From: Coptis chinensis
Lineage: Eukaryota > Streptophyta > Magnoliopsida > Ranunculales > Ranunculaceae
Assembly (NCBI GenBank): GCA_015680905.1
Contig: CM027379.1
Coordinates: forward strand, 99,561,001-99,625,000
Reading direction: 5' to 3'
Length of the DNA: 64,000 nucleotides
The stretch's first letter is position 1. Each line of letters opens with the position of its first letter. The position numbers were made by a program, and so were the translations under genes. The notes beneath the pieces were generated by a model that had not been told where the DNA came from, ran no database searches, and was given only the letters and a program-made list of their open reading frames with translations. Of the stretch, positions 1 to 12,600 are shown piece by piece.

Positions 1-30
1 CCCTATATATATATATATATATATATATAG
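1..30. repeat. TA dinucleotide microsatellite
   Basis: The window opens in an uninterrupted run of alternating T and A (about bases 4-28). It is a simple sequence repeat and may extend beyond the left edge. Confidence 0.9.
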
Positions 31-162
31 GCTCAAAAGTTTCAATGGTATCCGCACGATCTGTACATTTCCACCCAATTGTGTCTAACATATACACTCT
101 CTTCTTTAAAAAAAAAACCGCTTGTCCAAATCTATATAATAAAGCAGCTTGGTTTTTAATGT

Positions 163-421
163 GTTTATATCAAGCGGTCAGGGAGAAAATAGTTTTGGGA
201 GATCCTACGGCTATGAACCACTTTCTTTTAAGAGTCCCACTTATTAAAAATTCCCAAAAGAAAAATTGTAAATAAAAAAGAAAAAGTTCGCATGTTTATA
301 TCAAGCGGTTAGGGAGAAAATAGTTTTGGGAGATCCTACGACCATGAACCACTTTCTTTTAAGAGTCCCACTTATTAAAAATTCCCAAAAAGAAAAATCA
401 GAAATAAAAAGAAAAAGTTCG
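163..421. repeat. 131-bp direct tandem duplication
   Basis: Two nearly identical copies of about 128 bases lie at 163-290 and 294-421. Both begin with GTTTATATCAAGCGGT and end with AAAAAGTTCG. They differ at only a few positions, so the duplication is recent. Short open frames run through both copies but do not resemble a protein. Confidence 0.85.
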
Positions 422-1875
422 CCAAAAGGAAAAGTGGAAAACCCTTTCTTTCTTTCACTTTTTCCTCTTCCTCACGAGTTCGCCAACCCTTTCTTCTTCC
501 TAACCAGTAAGCTAACACCTTGGTGGCACATTCCTTCTTCTCGTCCTCGCACGTTCGAGCACAAGGATCTCCAGACGCAATCATTAGTTTAAGGTTAAAA
601 AAAAAAAAAAAAAAACACCCTATATTTCCTTTTCTTCACGCAAAAAAAAAAAAGCACTCCTAAAAAAGCACTCCAAATTCAACTCTTTCAATACTTCTTC
701 AATAACCTTCTTCAAATGGTGGAGATAACGGGTACTCTCTTTGTGGTTCTTTGATCTTCAAATACTTTTTTTTTCAGTTCTCTTTGTTTAGTCCTGTGTA
801 ATTGAAAGAATTGTAGTTTACTGTTTTGGGAATTGTCTCGGTTGCATACTAGATTCTAACATTATTATTATTATTTTTAAAAGCGGGTAAGGATGGAGAG
901 AGGAAAGGAACTCAGACACACTGAGACTGAGCAGAGCACATAGTTGAATAGCAATTTTAGCTAGAGTGTTGTGACACTATGTTCAATTTTCTAAATTTGT
1001 TTGTATTAGTGTTCTAGAGTGAACATGCATTGAAATTTCTACTACCCATTTTATCATGTAGCTTTATAGCCGGTTTAGTTCCAGTAGAACTCTATGTCTC
1101 TATACATTTAATTTTACAAAAGTTGAAAAAACGAATTGGAGGTACATATGACATAATTTTATCAGTATTTTACTTTTCTAATGAATATGTTGACTACTAA
1201 ATTGGTTGGATTGGTTTTCTAGAAGTCCCATATATATACTCCATTGAAAAATCAGCTAGGTGAATGTGGCATATTCCTCCAAGTATTAGCCTCCGTAACA
1301 CGAACATTTAACTCGAACACAAACTACAATAACAAAGGCCAGCTTTCAAATTCGGCAAGTACCATGTCATCATGAGTATTACCACTATCTTTTCTCTACT
1401 TAATATGTATCCTTTCTAGAGATTTTTTTTAGAGAATTATTGTTAGGCACTTATATGTTCTTCTTCCTACTTATTTTGGTATTTCACGTAAATTTTTCTT
1501 CTTCGTTCCTACTGATTTTGGTACTTGCATAGATCGATCTACTCAAATTTAAATTATTGTAGGCAAGAAATATGCACAACTATAAAATTCAGTATGTTCC
1601 CTTTTGTTTTGGTATATCTTTGATGATCTATGATTTTGAACTTCCGATTTTAATGATTTTGACATAAGATATTATTTTAGATTTTTATTACTCATCATTG
1701 TCTTTGCTTTAGGACCTTTGAATGTATAGTGTTAGGGATGTTAGTACTTGAAGCCAGCACATGCATATGACTATGTACATTGATATACCATAGTGCTCAA
1801 GCAATCACTTGATATTTGCTTTCCCAAGAGTCTTGACTTTGACTGTTTGAAATTATTTGATAATGGTTACATACT
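422..1875. other. Intergenic DNA, no gene recognised
   Basis: The stretch contains pyrimidine-rich sequence (430-560), A-runs near 597-616 and 642-653, and AT-rich spacer. No open frame with recognisable protein similarity was found on either strand. Confidence 0.5.
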
Positions 1876-2270
1876 ATAGTTACGATCATAGTACAAAATA
1901 TCAGGATATGGGTATTTACCGATATTCAATTTTTGGATATGTATCGTGGATATATCCCCGGATATTTGACATTTTTCACATGCAAATATCGTGGATATTT
2001 CTAAAATATCGACAAATATCGTGGATATTGTGGATATTTCTTGATATATCATGATACATTATTTATATTTATTTGAAATATAATGATAAATATTAAATAA
2101 AATTGTCATATACACCAAATATCACAAATATCATTGAAATATTACTGATATTTGCAGTCGTATATATCTCTGAACATATCGTGATATTTATATATCTTTA
2201 TTTGAAATCTGGATAGATATCCCCAAATATCGCGATATATCGGGATATTTTGTACTATGGTTGCAATTAT
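1876..2270. mobile_element. MITE-like element rich in ATATC/GATAT words
   Basis: About 34 bases at the left end (1876-1909) reappear as the reverse complement at the right end (2237-2270), sharing the core CATAGTACAAAATATC. The interior is packed with GATATT, ATATCG and TGGATAT words in both orientations. Size (about 395 bp), terminal inverted repeats and lack of coding capacity fit a non-autonomous DNA transposon. I could not settle a target-site duplication, so no superfamily is assigned. Confidence 0.65.
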
Positions 2271-4889
2271 CTGAGATTTTTTTTGTTAGTTGTAAATCCC
2301 TTTAGTTGTAAATTAGTTTGTTGTAAACATTATCTGTTTAGTTGTAAATCCCTTCCGGCACATTTTTTGTCAATATCACTTGGATTCCATGTTCCTAAAA
2401 AACGCGTGTTTATTTCTCTGGGCCTCAAGTATAACACCATCTCATACCATTTTTTGTCTCTAAACATTGGGCATCCACCCTTAATTCTTATTTTGGATTG
2501 TCACCTTATGTTGTTAAGCTATCTTTCCTTTAACATTAACTGTCGTGTGCAGGTGATCGAATCATTGCACTGCGGCCACAATGCAAGACCACAATGTTAA
2601 TGTCCTGAGTAATATGTGTTGTTTGATATTTCTAATATATATTTCAAATGCTTATATTGCAGTAACAATAATTTTCATTTAGATATGAAGTCTTTATACT
2701 AACTTTAATTTTGTGGATTTTTTTTTGTTTGTTTATCGCTCATTCCGATCAGGCTCCCTTCAATCCAATCATTCAAGTTCATTAAGGTATTTCATGTTCA
2801 AGCTCTTTGATGTACTGTTACGATTAAAACTAATGTGTTTGGTGATGAATGAAATGTGTGAGAACTGCTTTGCTTTTTTCAAGTAAATTCAAGAGAATCT
2901 TGTTTTGCGTACATTTTTTTTATAGATTATATAGATTCTTTTACACATGGAATCTATCTGTTATGTATCTATCTATATCCTTACAAATCTCTAGATATCT
3001 TACGAGCTATATATAAAGTCTGCCATTGTGCACCACCATGTGTGATCAGTGATGAGTACATATAACATAGCTAGCAAGTCCATCTGCTGCTCCATTACAT
3101 CCTTTGAAATTATGTATCGTTTAGTTTTTGGTTTGTTATAGTTAAAATTATAGCTAGAATATTTTATTGAATCATAGCTATAACTTTCTTAATACATATA
3201 TTTTTGGTCTAATTCGATGAGAGATTTCTGAAGGCGTAAGTAGAATCCAAGTTAGAAGATGAGAACTGAGTGTTTTTCAACTTGACAATTTCTATTTTTT
3301 TGCTAGATTTCTGCTGGAAAGAGGTTTGGTTTATACAAAAAACCATCAATAAACCAATTGTAAAAGTAATTAAGAAAAATGTTCATTTTCAATATAGTTT
3401 GGAGGTTTTGAGTGTTGTATCATTGATTTCTAATATATAGTTCGTTTTTGTTACAGGCACTTGAGTGACAGAAAACCAAATGCACACATCATGCCAATTC
3501 TGCCAACGATGACAACCTGATTTTTTGGTCATATATTGAGACAATAACTATATTTTGTTATAATAGATATTATGAAACCTAGAAGATGCTCTTGTTGAAT
3601 GTATTTTTTCTTTTATTTTCTTTCTCACATATTTAGTTCTTACATTTTCTAAAAGTGTTGTATGTGTCAGAATATGTGCTCATGTTTTAATCAAAATGTC
3701 AACTCTATTTTTCAAAGTTTTTTCTATTGAATTAGGTGGATATGTTTTAGTTACTTATGGGATTTATGGGATCCATGAGACTAATTGTTACAAGTGAAAA
3801 TCCACATTATCAATATTGAAATTGAAGGTTTGTACATGCTCTGCGGCCGTTAAACTTAAAAAAATGATTGCATGACCTCAAAGATATAGCTTACTAACTG
3901 TTGAGTCATTGGTTTTATAATCATACATCATGTTTATTCTTGGATCGTGTGAGGCATGTTGTTTATTCTGGGAACACATTAGTGTGTTGCGCAATAACAT
4001 GGGATTTGAAGCACTTGTGGGTGCATCACTGATGGGCATATTGACGTGTGAAATTGAGTATGTATAACACACAATAGTTCAATTTAATTAAATGTAAAAA
4101 AGTAGTGGAAAAACTTGATTTTTTTCCTAATAAAATTGGGGTTAAAATAATAAATTGACACGATTTTATTTTACTAGATTCACCCATAATGACTCGAGTT
4201 GCATAGCCACGGGTTAAATTCTAATATGATTTACATGGCCGATATGTATAAGAAAAAAGTGCACTGGAGTGAACCTCGAGTGAGCTGCAACTGAACCTCG
4301 GCAGAAACAGTATCGTCCACTGGAGCAACTTTCACACACGAGAAATCAAGTATATCCTTCTCTTACATACCCTCGTTTGTACCGTCTACCCAACAAAGTA
4401 ACATAAATGGTTTCCAATGTCAAGCTAAATGCCGGTGGAGTTGATCGGACGGGTACATATGATGTGGGCTTGAACGGACTCCTTGGTGGGGGGCAAGTTT
4501 AACGTTGTGAAGCAAAACAAAATCTTCCGGAATGTAGTCCTACCTCGTATGGGAACATGTTACAAAACTGATACGACTGAATTCTAGAGATTCTAATGCA
4601 CAAGGCTATGCAAGCTTTGAAAATACATTATCCTTTCAACCAAGAACCTAATAAAGGACATATCACCAAAGGAAGAACAAAGTGAAAATGTAATAGGAAC
4701 AGCAAGCATCAACTAAACAAGATACATCATCATAAAAAAGTCTTCATACACAAATCTAAACCTGTGCAGTGCCTCAGAAAGACAGGTGCACAACAGCAAA
4801 GGGTAAACAAGATAAAGTGATAAAAGAGTTCACCATTCAGTCTTAAGGTCTGTACCTCAACGAGACAGGTACAAATACACAGCAAAGTC
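2271..4889. other. Intergenic or intronic-looking DNA
   Basis: No convincing gene. The region starts with short repeats of GTTGTAAATCCCTTT (about 2286-2355). Several T-rich tracts end in CAG (for example near 2550, 2750 and 3455) and look like splice acceptors. One short open segment after the tract at 3455 stays open for about 20 codons, but nothing links these into a recognisable protein. It could be degraded gene sequence or a non-coding transcript. Confidence 0.35.
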
Positions 4890-6040
4890 AATTGCAATTT
4901 AAATGGAGAAGCAGCATTTGAGCATGAAACCAGGAAATATGTAAGCTGAACGCCTTTCAACAATTGCGTGCAAATTATTACCAACTAGAGCAACACAGAA
5001 GACCACACAGTGAAGGAGCATGAAATCATCATTATTATCGTTAGACTTATCAGAAACCATCAAGTCTACCCAAACAGCGCACAAGGAATTTTTTCCAATG
5101 GCAGCAACACGTCCCAGAACCTGGTCATCATGAGGAGAAGAAATCCCTATGTCTTGGACGGGCTTTTCAAACCACTTATCGACAACCAAATCATAAGCAA
5201 GCACTTTGCCATAATCGAACACAAACATCACACCATCTAGAGAAGTACCTGTAGGCACTAGGCACCCAGCGAGGACGTTTTGTCATAATAGGGGACTTCT
5301 CAATTTTACACCAAAAAGACTTTTGGTGTCAAAAGAGAATAGGTAACCCACCGTGCACACTAACAAGTATCATTGAATAACTATCGACCACAGCAAAAGT
5401 AATCCAACAGGTTTGCTGACTAGACGAGGTGGGTCAGGAAGAGCGGACCATAGGTTCTGTTCGGGATCAAAAACCTCACCCCAAGTATTTGGAATTTCAG
5501 AGCCGAAATAAGTTCCAAATACATAGACCTTCCCTCCTGCAGCGACTACTTGGGGCTTAAACCTCTTGGCAAGCATACGTTCTTCTTTTTGCCACGTTAA
5601 AGGATGTGACCCCTCCAACAATATAGAATTTTGGTCCCACGGCGAAAAAGGCAAAATTAAGAAGGAAATCAGAAAACCTAGTCGTGATAACTGGAGAGAG
5701 ACTCTGAACGGATTTGGTGCTCTTGCCAGTGTCCACCTTGTATATAGAAAATTCATCCCTACCATAATCTTTGTTTAACACGAAACAATATTTATCCTTC
5801 TCGGGCTCGTCGTTTATCGTCTTCTCTATGGAAATACATTCTTCTTTACTGTCGTCACTAACGGGTATTTCACCTTTTCGGGTTCGATCCTCCTCTTCTT
5901 TACTGTCTTCACCGTGTACGAACTTTCGTCTAGCATTGGGTCTTCCATCTTCTTCTCCAACCCTGGTGACCAGCGATTTTGAAGAAAGTGACGAATCGGA
6001 TCTGAGAGATTCTAGGTATACGGATTCTGCTGCGGCTAGA
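4890..6040 (-). pseudogene. Kelch-repeat (F-box/kelch-like) protein pseudogene
   Basis: Read on the minus strand, the sequence encodes an acidic/basic hydrophilic N-terminal part (about 6035-5780), then KYCFVLNKDYGRDEFSIYKV and beta-propeller-like segments. These include PKFYIVGG near 5625, GGKVYVFGTYFG near 5525 followed by WGEVFDPEQNLWSALPDPP, and a last part with VLAYDLVVDKWFEKP (about 5215-5160) ending at 4899. The Y-IVGG / VYVFGG, D...W and PP patterns are typical of plant kelch proteins that summarise a value, often paired with an F-box. The reading frame changes at least twice (near 5555 and between 5400 and 5260), and a stop lies near 5320. No F-box was seen. It is therefore a decayed copy. 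Introns are an alternative explanation for some of the frame changes, but the joins lack clean splice sites. Confidence 0.7.
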
Positions 6041-7775
6041 GGGTTTCAACTTGCTAAAACATGTTCTCGCCTTCTTATACCACCAAATCCAAATGTCACG
6101 TTTTGGATTGCCCAACCCGCCAAATTAACGGGTAACCCGACCCGCGACCTGTTAAGCTTGCGGGTCAAACTCAGATCGAGACTTTGGGGCTGTTATCGGT
6201 CCGATTTTTATGGGTTCCTATATAAACCGAACATATATATATATACTTGGTTTTCTAAATGTCTAAACCGAGACCGAACTTGAACAAAAATCAAGATGAA
6301 ACCGAACTGACTGAACCGAATGTTCAGTTCGGTTGTCCGTTTGGGCTTTGTATCAAGCTCCAAATCGAAGCATAGTATTGATCACCATCCAAATGAATTT
6401 TAATAAATATATTGAATAGAATTGATGCCAAATTTAAGCATGTTGACAAATTATAACGCCAACCACAAGAAGCAAGTATTTATGTTTATACCCTTAATGT
6501 GATACACATTCGCACATGCTTTTTGTGTAAATTCATGTCAAAAACGAAATCCGCGCCCAAATTGAATTGTACATCAAATAGCCTAACAATTAATACCGAC
6601 TTAATTACCACTTAATTTCCATTAATACCGATTGACTAAGGGTTTCTCTCTATCGTAAATAAAACAAAAAACAGTTTCTCTCCATCGTCTCTCACCTTTC
6701 TTTCTCAATCTCCCAAACCTACCAATTCTTAAATATGTAAAAATATAAAAAATCATGTTTTTTCCTGATTTTTGAATGGCGCCATTAGTTTTCTTGTCCT
6801 CACAAGACACAAGCTTAATACTTGAAATTGCTATCAATCGCGTAAGTATTAACATAAGATGATTGAGATATTCTTTTAATTTTGTTAAGCATCATATGTA
6901 CTGGAATGAAGAAAAGTAGGTGCATCTGTCTTTATGTTTACTGATTGTTCAAAACATTAAACTAATATGGATTTTTGGTGTATTTAGTACATAATCTTCT
7001 GCTGGGGCATTGGGATTGATCGCACAACCGATTACTTTTTTATGGATCGGAGAAAGTGGATGTGATAGTCTTGCGTTTATCTGTGTGGCTTCTTAGAATA
7101 ACAAGGTAAGTTGTTTGTTTTGTACATGGAAACACCAATTATTCTCACATCCATTGTGACTTTTAGTTTCCTTAAATCAAACATGATAAGTTTATGCTTC
7201 CTTTTGTTTGATATTGTGCTTCCAGGCTGCATTACTTTTTTTTCCAGAAAGTCACGTCAAAGGCCCCAATACGATCCAAAGAAAACTGATGAAATAAAAA
7301 CCGAAGGAGAGGAGACAGATCTATATGTGGATTGAATTCGACTTGAAAATATGGAACTCAGGTATTCATTTGGGCCTCAGTGGCTGATTTCTAAGTTGTC
7401 TGCGAGGTGTTGATAACTTGATATAGATTTTCTGTGATTTCTAAGACTACTAAATTTGCATTAGGGAATGTATATGTCACCCCAAAAGTACTTGTAATTA
7501 TAAACTTTCCTTGGGTGGTGATAAGCTGACAATAAATAAGAGTACTAACAAAAAAAAAAAAAAAAATTATAGGAGAAGTGTAGTTATTTACAGCATTTTG
7601 TTGCGACTTAGAGCATTGAACTAAGGCTCAAGGAACCGGTTGAATTCTTTTGTTGTACGAAAAGAGCTCTGCTTTGAACTCTTGATTGGCTGGAATGGAG
7701 CTCCATATATAGGGGAGGGATAGAGGCACATTCATTATGCGCACATTATAACCACATTTTCGACATACAAATGAA
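6041..7775. other. Intergenic DNA with GGTTCGG-type repeats
   Basis: Bases 6119-6345 are dense in short words such as CGGGTAACCCGACCCG and AACCGAAC/GTTCGGTT in both orientations, as seen in some plant low-complexity or MITE-derived sequence. From 6960 to 7335 there are splice-like sites (CAAG|GTAAGT near 7105, TTTCCAG near 7248) and an open segment ending at 7335, but no protein was recognised. Confidence 0.35.
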
Positions 7776-8016
7776 TTAAGGCCTAGTTTTTTGTGGAGAT
7801 GATCTCCCCACCATGAAGATCATTCTCACAAAAAATAATAATATTTGGATATGTCTAACCATATTAAAATTAGTGTTCATTTGTGTTCATTTTTGAATTT
7901 TTCATCTTTAGGTCTAAAAGTTTTATGAGCATGTTATAATGTTAGACTTCTTTGAATGAGCTGAATTTTTGTGAGCATGTTCTCCATGGTAGGGAGATCA
8001 TATCTACAGACCTTAA
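7776..8016. mobile_element. MITE with about 50-bp terminal inverted repeats
   Basis: The left end (TTAAGGCCTAGTTTTTTGTG, continuing with GATGATCTCCCCACCATG and CTCACAAAAA) matches the reverse complement of the right end (TTAAGGTCTGTAGATATGAT, continuing with CTCCCTACCATGG and CTCACAAAAA). The element is 241 bp and non-coding. Both ends are flanked by TTAA, and the GGCCT start recalls Tourist/Harbinger-type MITEs, which target TTA/TAA. The family call is tentative. Confidence 0.75.
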
Positions 8017-11000
8017 GAAAGGAGTAGAGAAGATGTCTTTGAGTGATCGTGGTTTATATATAATCGTGGTTTCTTTTATTATTTTCATGAATTTTTTTTT
8101 GAATGTGATATTGGTCGATGTATGAAGCTATGAGTGCATAAGAAGATCATTAGACACATCTCAAGTGAGGTACAAGAATAGGCATCTATTGAAATCCTTA
8201 TACCATTTACTAGAAGTTAATTTAGAAATCTTGCATCAATGTTTCAATTTGAGAAAACAAGGGTTTTGATGTTGTTTTTTTGTTAGGGTGATCATTACTA
8301 TAGTAGTTATTGCGATACTAGAATCAGTAGATTATGTAAAGGATAACTAATATTAGTATAGTTAATATGAGCTTAATCACGATAATAGCAGGACTAAAGT
8401 TTTGTGACCATTAACATGGAAGCATCTTTGCTTCAACATAAATTTGTTGCCTACAACATGCTTCTTGAAGAGACAACAGAGCCATGTGAATCTTTGCAAT
8501 AATTTGTTTGGGAATTGACAGAAGCAATCAATACAATGACCCCAACTTATCGCCATGCTAGATTCGTTTGACGACACTTTATAGGAAGTGTATATTTCTA
8601 TGTTTTAATTATCCTTAGATATGTATTAGTAGGTAATTTAACACTGAAGTCATTGCCTATAAAATGGTGTATATTTTTATATTTTAATTATCCTTACTCT
8701 TTAGCTTTGTATTAGTAGTTGACGTGTTCACCTATCACACTATCAAACTATCTTATACTTCTCGTGAATCTTTCAACCAAATAAGACCCACTTAGGAACA
8801 ACAGATGGTTAATGTATAGCACTTTGTCAACTCAAAAGAACCATTGCATTTTTATATATTTTTCCCTCATACTTCAGGTCATAGTTTACGTTATGCTCAA
8901 TCTCATTCATTTCTTTGATCCGAAATGTGTTATATCACTTCGTTTTCTAGGCGGGTCCAAGGGATCGGACTTTTGAGTGCACATTTGCACACTTATGAAT
9001 GGTGAGTTGGTGACTATTTCTTGCTAGATTACTCTTGGTTAATCGTTATCATAGGGTTATATATATGAAATGATTTTTTTTCCCGATAATCAGTTATATG
9101 AAATGCTTGATAGCCCATATATAATGGTTCTAACATTACCCTACCTGTATTTGTTACATCTAATTTTTCGTTAGTGAGAGGACTATGCACATTGTTGTTG
9201 CAATTTTCATACCTTAATATATAGAATATTGATACATCAATTCACGAAACAGGTTTGGAGTATTTTAATGGAGGGATAACAACAGTCTTCAACACTTAAA
9301 ATGACGACGATGGTGCTGATTAGAATGTTTTGGAGTGGCTAATAGTCACGCGAAGGCAAGTAGAAATTATAGGTGCTTCAAATAGAAAGCAGGTCATTCA
9401 CATTTTTGAACCCTTTTCTCTTGAGATATAAAAGTAGTAGGCTTAGAGATGAGAATACATACTTTGGTATAGTTTATAACAATATTGGTGGAAACTTAAT
9501 AGAAAATTGGGATCCATGTTACAGGCTATAAAGAGGACCTCTTATGCCCTCTTCTTCCTCGATCTCCCTTGGAATCATCAATTTCGGGAAGTCCAATTCA
9601 TGAATTTGATTTTCAGGTTATGTTGATCCAGGTGAGTTTGAGGATGATTAATGTTTTGTTGATTCCTATTTGGCCTTTTCATATAAATAGGAGTATGTTT
9701 TGTCTTTTGAAGAAGAACGTTCTTATTACTAAGCTTATGCGAGGGTGTAAATTAGCACTATTACTACATTGGTTCTGAAACAATACTAGCATCATCACTT
9801 TATTGAATTGGTAATATATGTTGAGTTAGTACTGTGATAAAAATATTTCTAAAGGTTGTCCATCATATCTCTTTGTGATTACTGCTCTGCTAATTGTTTT
9901 GTTGAATCACTACACAATGCTTTGCTTATTGTTTCTTCCTTTTTTCAGTTGGTATAGAACTCAGTTCTTTAGTTTTATTTTATTTTGCAGATAATGTATG
10001 GTCCTATTTATCCTATAAGATTGGGGCCTGCACTTAATTTCTCGGTGTTATATTTTGAAATTCTGAACTCTCCTGATCGTGCTTGCAGTTTGTCAAAGCG
10101 GGCATTGTAAATTGATTTGTTTGACAACCATGCTTACACTCGGTGATGTTGTTTGCTTCTTTGTACGTATTTAATGGTTGTGGAAACTCAATGATTTTTA
10201 AAAGTTTGTAATCAAAATCATGAAGGTTAATATCGTGCTTCGAACACAAGTGTACGTACTCCCTCAAAATATTGAAGTGGTTGCTTTTCTTATTTTTATG
10301 TCGTGTTTCGTACTTTCATATATTGTACCACTTTGCATATACCAGTATTTGTAGTACTTAAACATGTTTTCTTTGTAGTTCTATTGGTGGTGTTTCACCT
10401 CTATTTCTTAGGACATCAAGGTGACTAGAATGCCCTTACTAGGATGAGTATTTGCTTAAGGCACCAAACTGGAGTTCATCTTGATGACCGTGTTAATTGC
10501 AAACACTTAGGACAAGGCCAACTTAATTTTAGAGCAATAAATTCAGCCATGATAGTGGAAGAAAGATCTACAAGTTTCTTTCATGTTTTTTTTACAGGTA
10601 ATGTATATGTCACAATTCGGCGGATTGAAAATTGCAGGGGTTGAAGTGTCTGATGTGCTCAATGAACTTGCTGCAAAAACTCTTGTGAATTGAAGTTCCT
10701 GTCTTTGTCTATCCCTCGTTAATTCATTTGTCCAATCACACTGGATATAATGAATTCACCCTGCTATGCGTCTAGACAGGTAAACCTTTGGCCATTATGT
10801 TTTATCCTTTGTAACAAGGGCATCCCATCGCTTAAAAGAATTTCTATGTTACTTTTTAAGTTCATTATTTGTCTCTGTTCAGTACATATAGGATACATGC
10901 TAATGGGGAGGGTCTTTATTTCTACATATATTTTTTTTTTGCTCTTGAACAATATGTTAACCTTAATTACCAATGGATTTAAAAAAACAGTATAGGTCCA

Positions 11001-12335
11001 AAAGTTAGAAATACCTATTTTGTTGGCATCTCCATCTCTCAAATCAAAACATGTTAAACCAGAATAGTTAATTGGTGGGTTAATGGTGAGAATAAGAAGT
11101 GGTAAAAGAAACAGACGGTTATTATCTCTAACTACCCCCGTAATTGGAAGACTAAAGAGAGGTACTAATTAGACACTTGAGTGAACTAGCCATGCAACCC
11201 GACCTGTGGTCACCTGGTCGGGCATACTATTCTTAAACCCATTATGTGTAAACCTGTTAATTTTTAGGCTTTTAATTTTGGTTGATGTGCTTAAGCCCAT
11301 TTGTATAATAACATTTTCTATTTTATTTAGTATATAGTTTTTGTTTTTGGTCCTTAATAGCTTATGCATCTTTTGATGTTTCAGTTCTTAGCGACAACAT
11401 TATGAAGTTACAAATATAATGAATTGAAGATTATAACTTCGATTCCTTTTAAATTAATCCCAAACTTGTTAACATAACATAGAAGAGTAGTGAATGTTAT
11501 TGACGAACAATTTTAAGAGTAAGAAAGTTCTCACATGTTATTTAACAATGTTAGCAAACCATTGTATTCAAAGTTTCTCAGTGAACGGAAATTATATGAG
11601 TTATAACTTTTATGACGTGGGCATCAATAAGAACTTAACATGGTCTTATATCAATGGCCTTTTATTTTCCTTCATAGCCAGCCAAAGAACCTCACCTAGT
11701 GATTGTGTGATGCAATCCCAGCCATGAAGCAAAAGATGAGGTAAGGGCTGTGATGCTTGCAGCTTGGTGAAAAAGGAGATATTTGTTGCTGAAGAGTGGT
11801 TGCAAACTTCTAACTTAGCTTGAAAAGAACACAAAGTTAAAAGAAGACTATAAAGCTTGAAGATGAAGTAAAGAGAAAATGATCATTAGAAACACAAAAA
11901 TGGACTGCCATTGCCATTGAACATATCAGTAGACACAAAAATACGAAAAAATTCCGCACGTTTAACTTTATATTTCTCTTTCACATTTCACATAGAGAGC
12001 AATACATTTACATAACTAAATTATCTCATTAGTAGTCCTAAACTCTCACATATTCCAAAAACTCGTTCAAGTGTACATTTTTTTTTTCTTTTTCTTTTTT
12101 TGCTAGGTAACAATAGAAGGATTGCGCTAGATAGGGGTCGAACAAAAAACCCATTTGCATAGTCTAATCACTCTGTATGGTATACCACACAATTGTTTTC
12201 TGCGGTGATCCTTTATTGTTTGGTACTTGTACGACGATAAATAGTTGCAATTCATTGTGCACCATGAACATATCTGTTGTGCACCTTGAAAGTGGTCATG
12301 TGATCAGCCTCAGATCTTTGCATCCCTAGAGTCTG
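8017..12335. other. Intergenic DNA, no gene recognised
   Basis: AT-rich sequence with many T-tracts. A short direct duplication of about 45 bases occurs at 8588-8634 and 8667-8720 (shared TTTTAATTATCCTTA and TGTATTAGTAG). Small open frames (for example minus strand 8377-8577 and 10034-10267) show no recognisable domain. I see no tRNA or rRNA gene. Confidence 0.35.
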
Positions 12336-12600
12336 TTCTACCACTCGTTCTGTAATGCCGAAAGAAGGTCAATATACCACACAAATTCAAAAGTCTATAC
12401 CAAAAATCTAAGATATATGCTTATATATATAACAAACATGCATATTGTGTACATCTCGGTTTTGTAATTGTGCCAAATTATGTTGTTGAGAGTACTCGTC
12501 CTATAATGTTAAAAAAAGCTCAATATGCCACACCAATTCAAAAGTTTATATAAAAATCTAAGCTATATATGCGTATATATATAACAAACATATTGCATAC
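12336..12600. repeat. 151-bp imperfect tandem duplication
   Basis: Bases about 12336-12447 and 12487-12599 are imperfect copies spaced by 151 bases. Both carry CTCGT.CT.TAATG, AATATRCCACAC.AATTCAAAAG, AAAAATCTAAG and TATATATATAACAAACA. A weaker echo of the CATACCACACCAAT word follows near 12756. Confidence 0.7.

Noticed and set aside
326-592. 88-codon open frame near the left edge
   Set aside because: It overlaps the tandem duplication and a pyrimidine-rich stretch, with no recognisable protein features.
6119-6345. Possible regulatory array of GGTTCGG/AACCGAAC words
   Set aside because: This kind of low-complexity sequence is common in plant genomes and there are no clear borders or inverted ends here.
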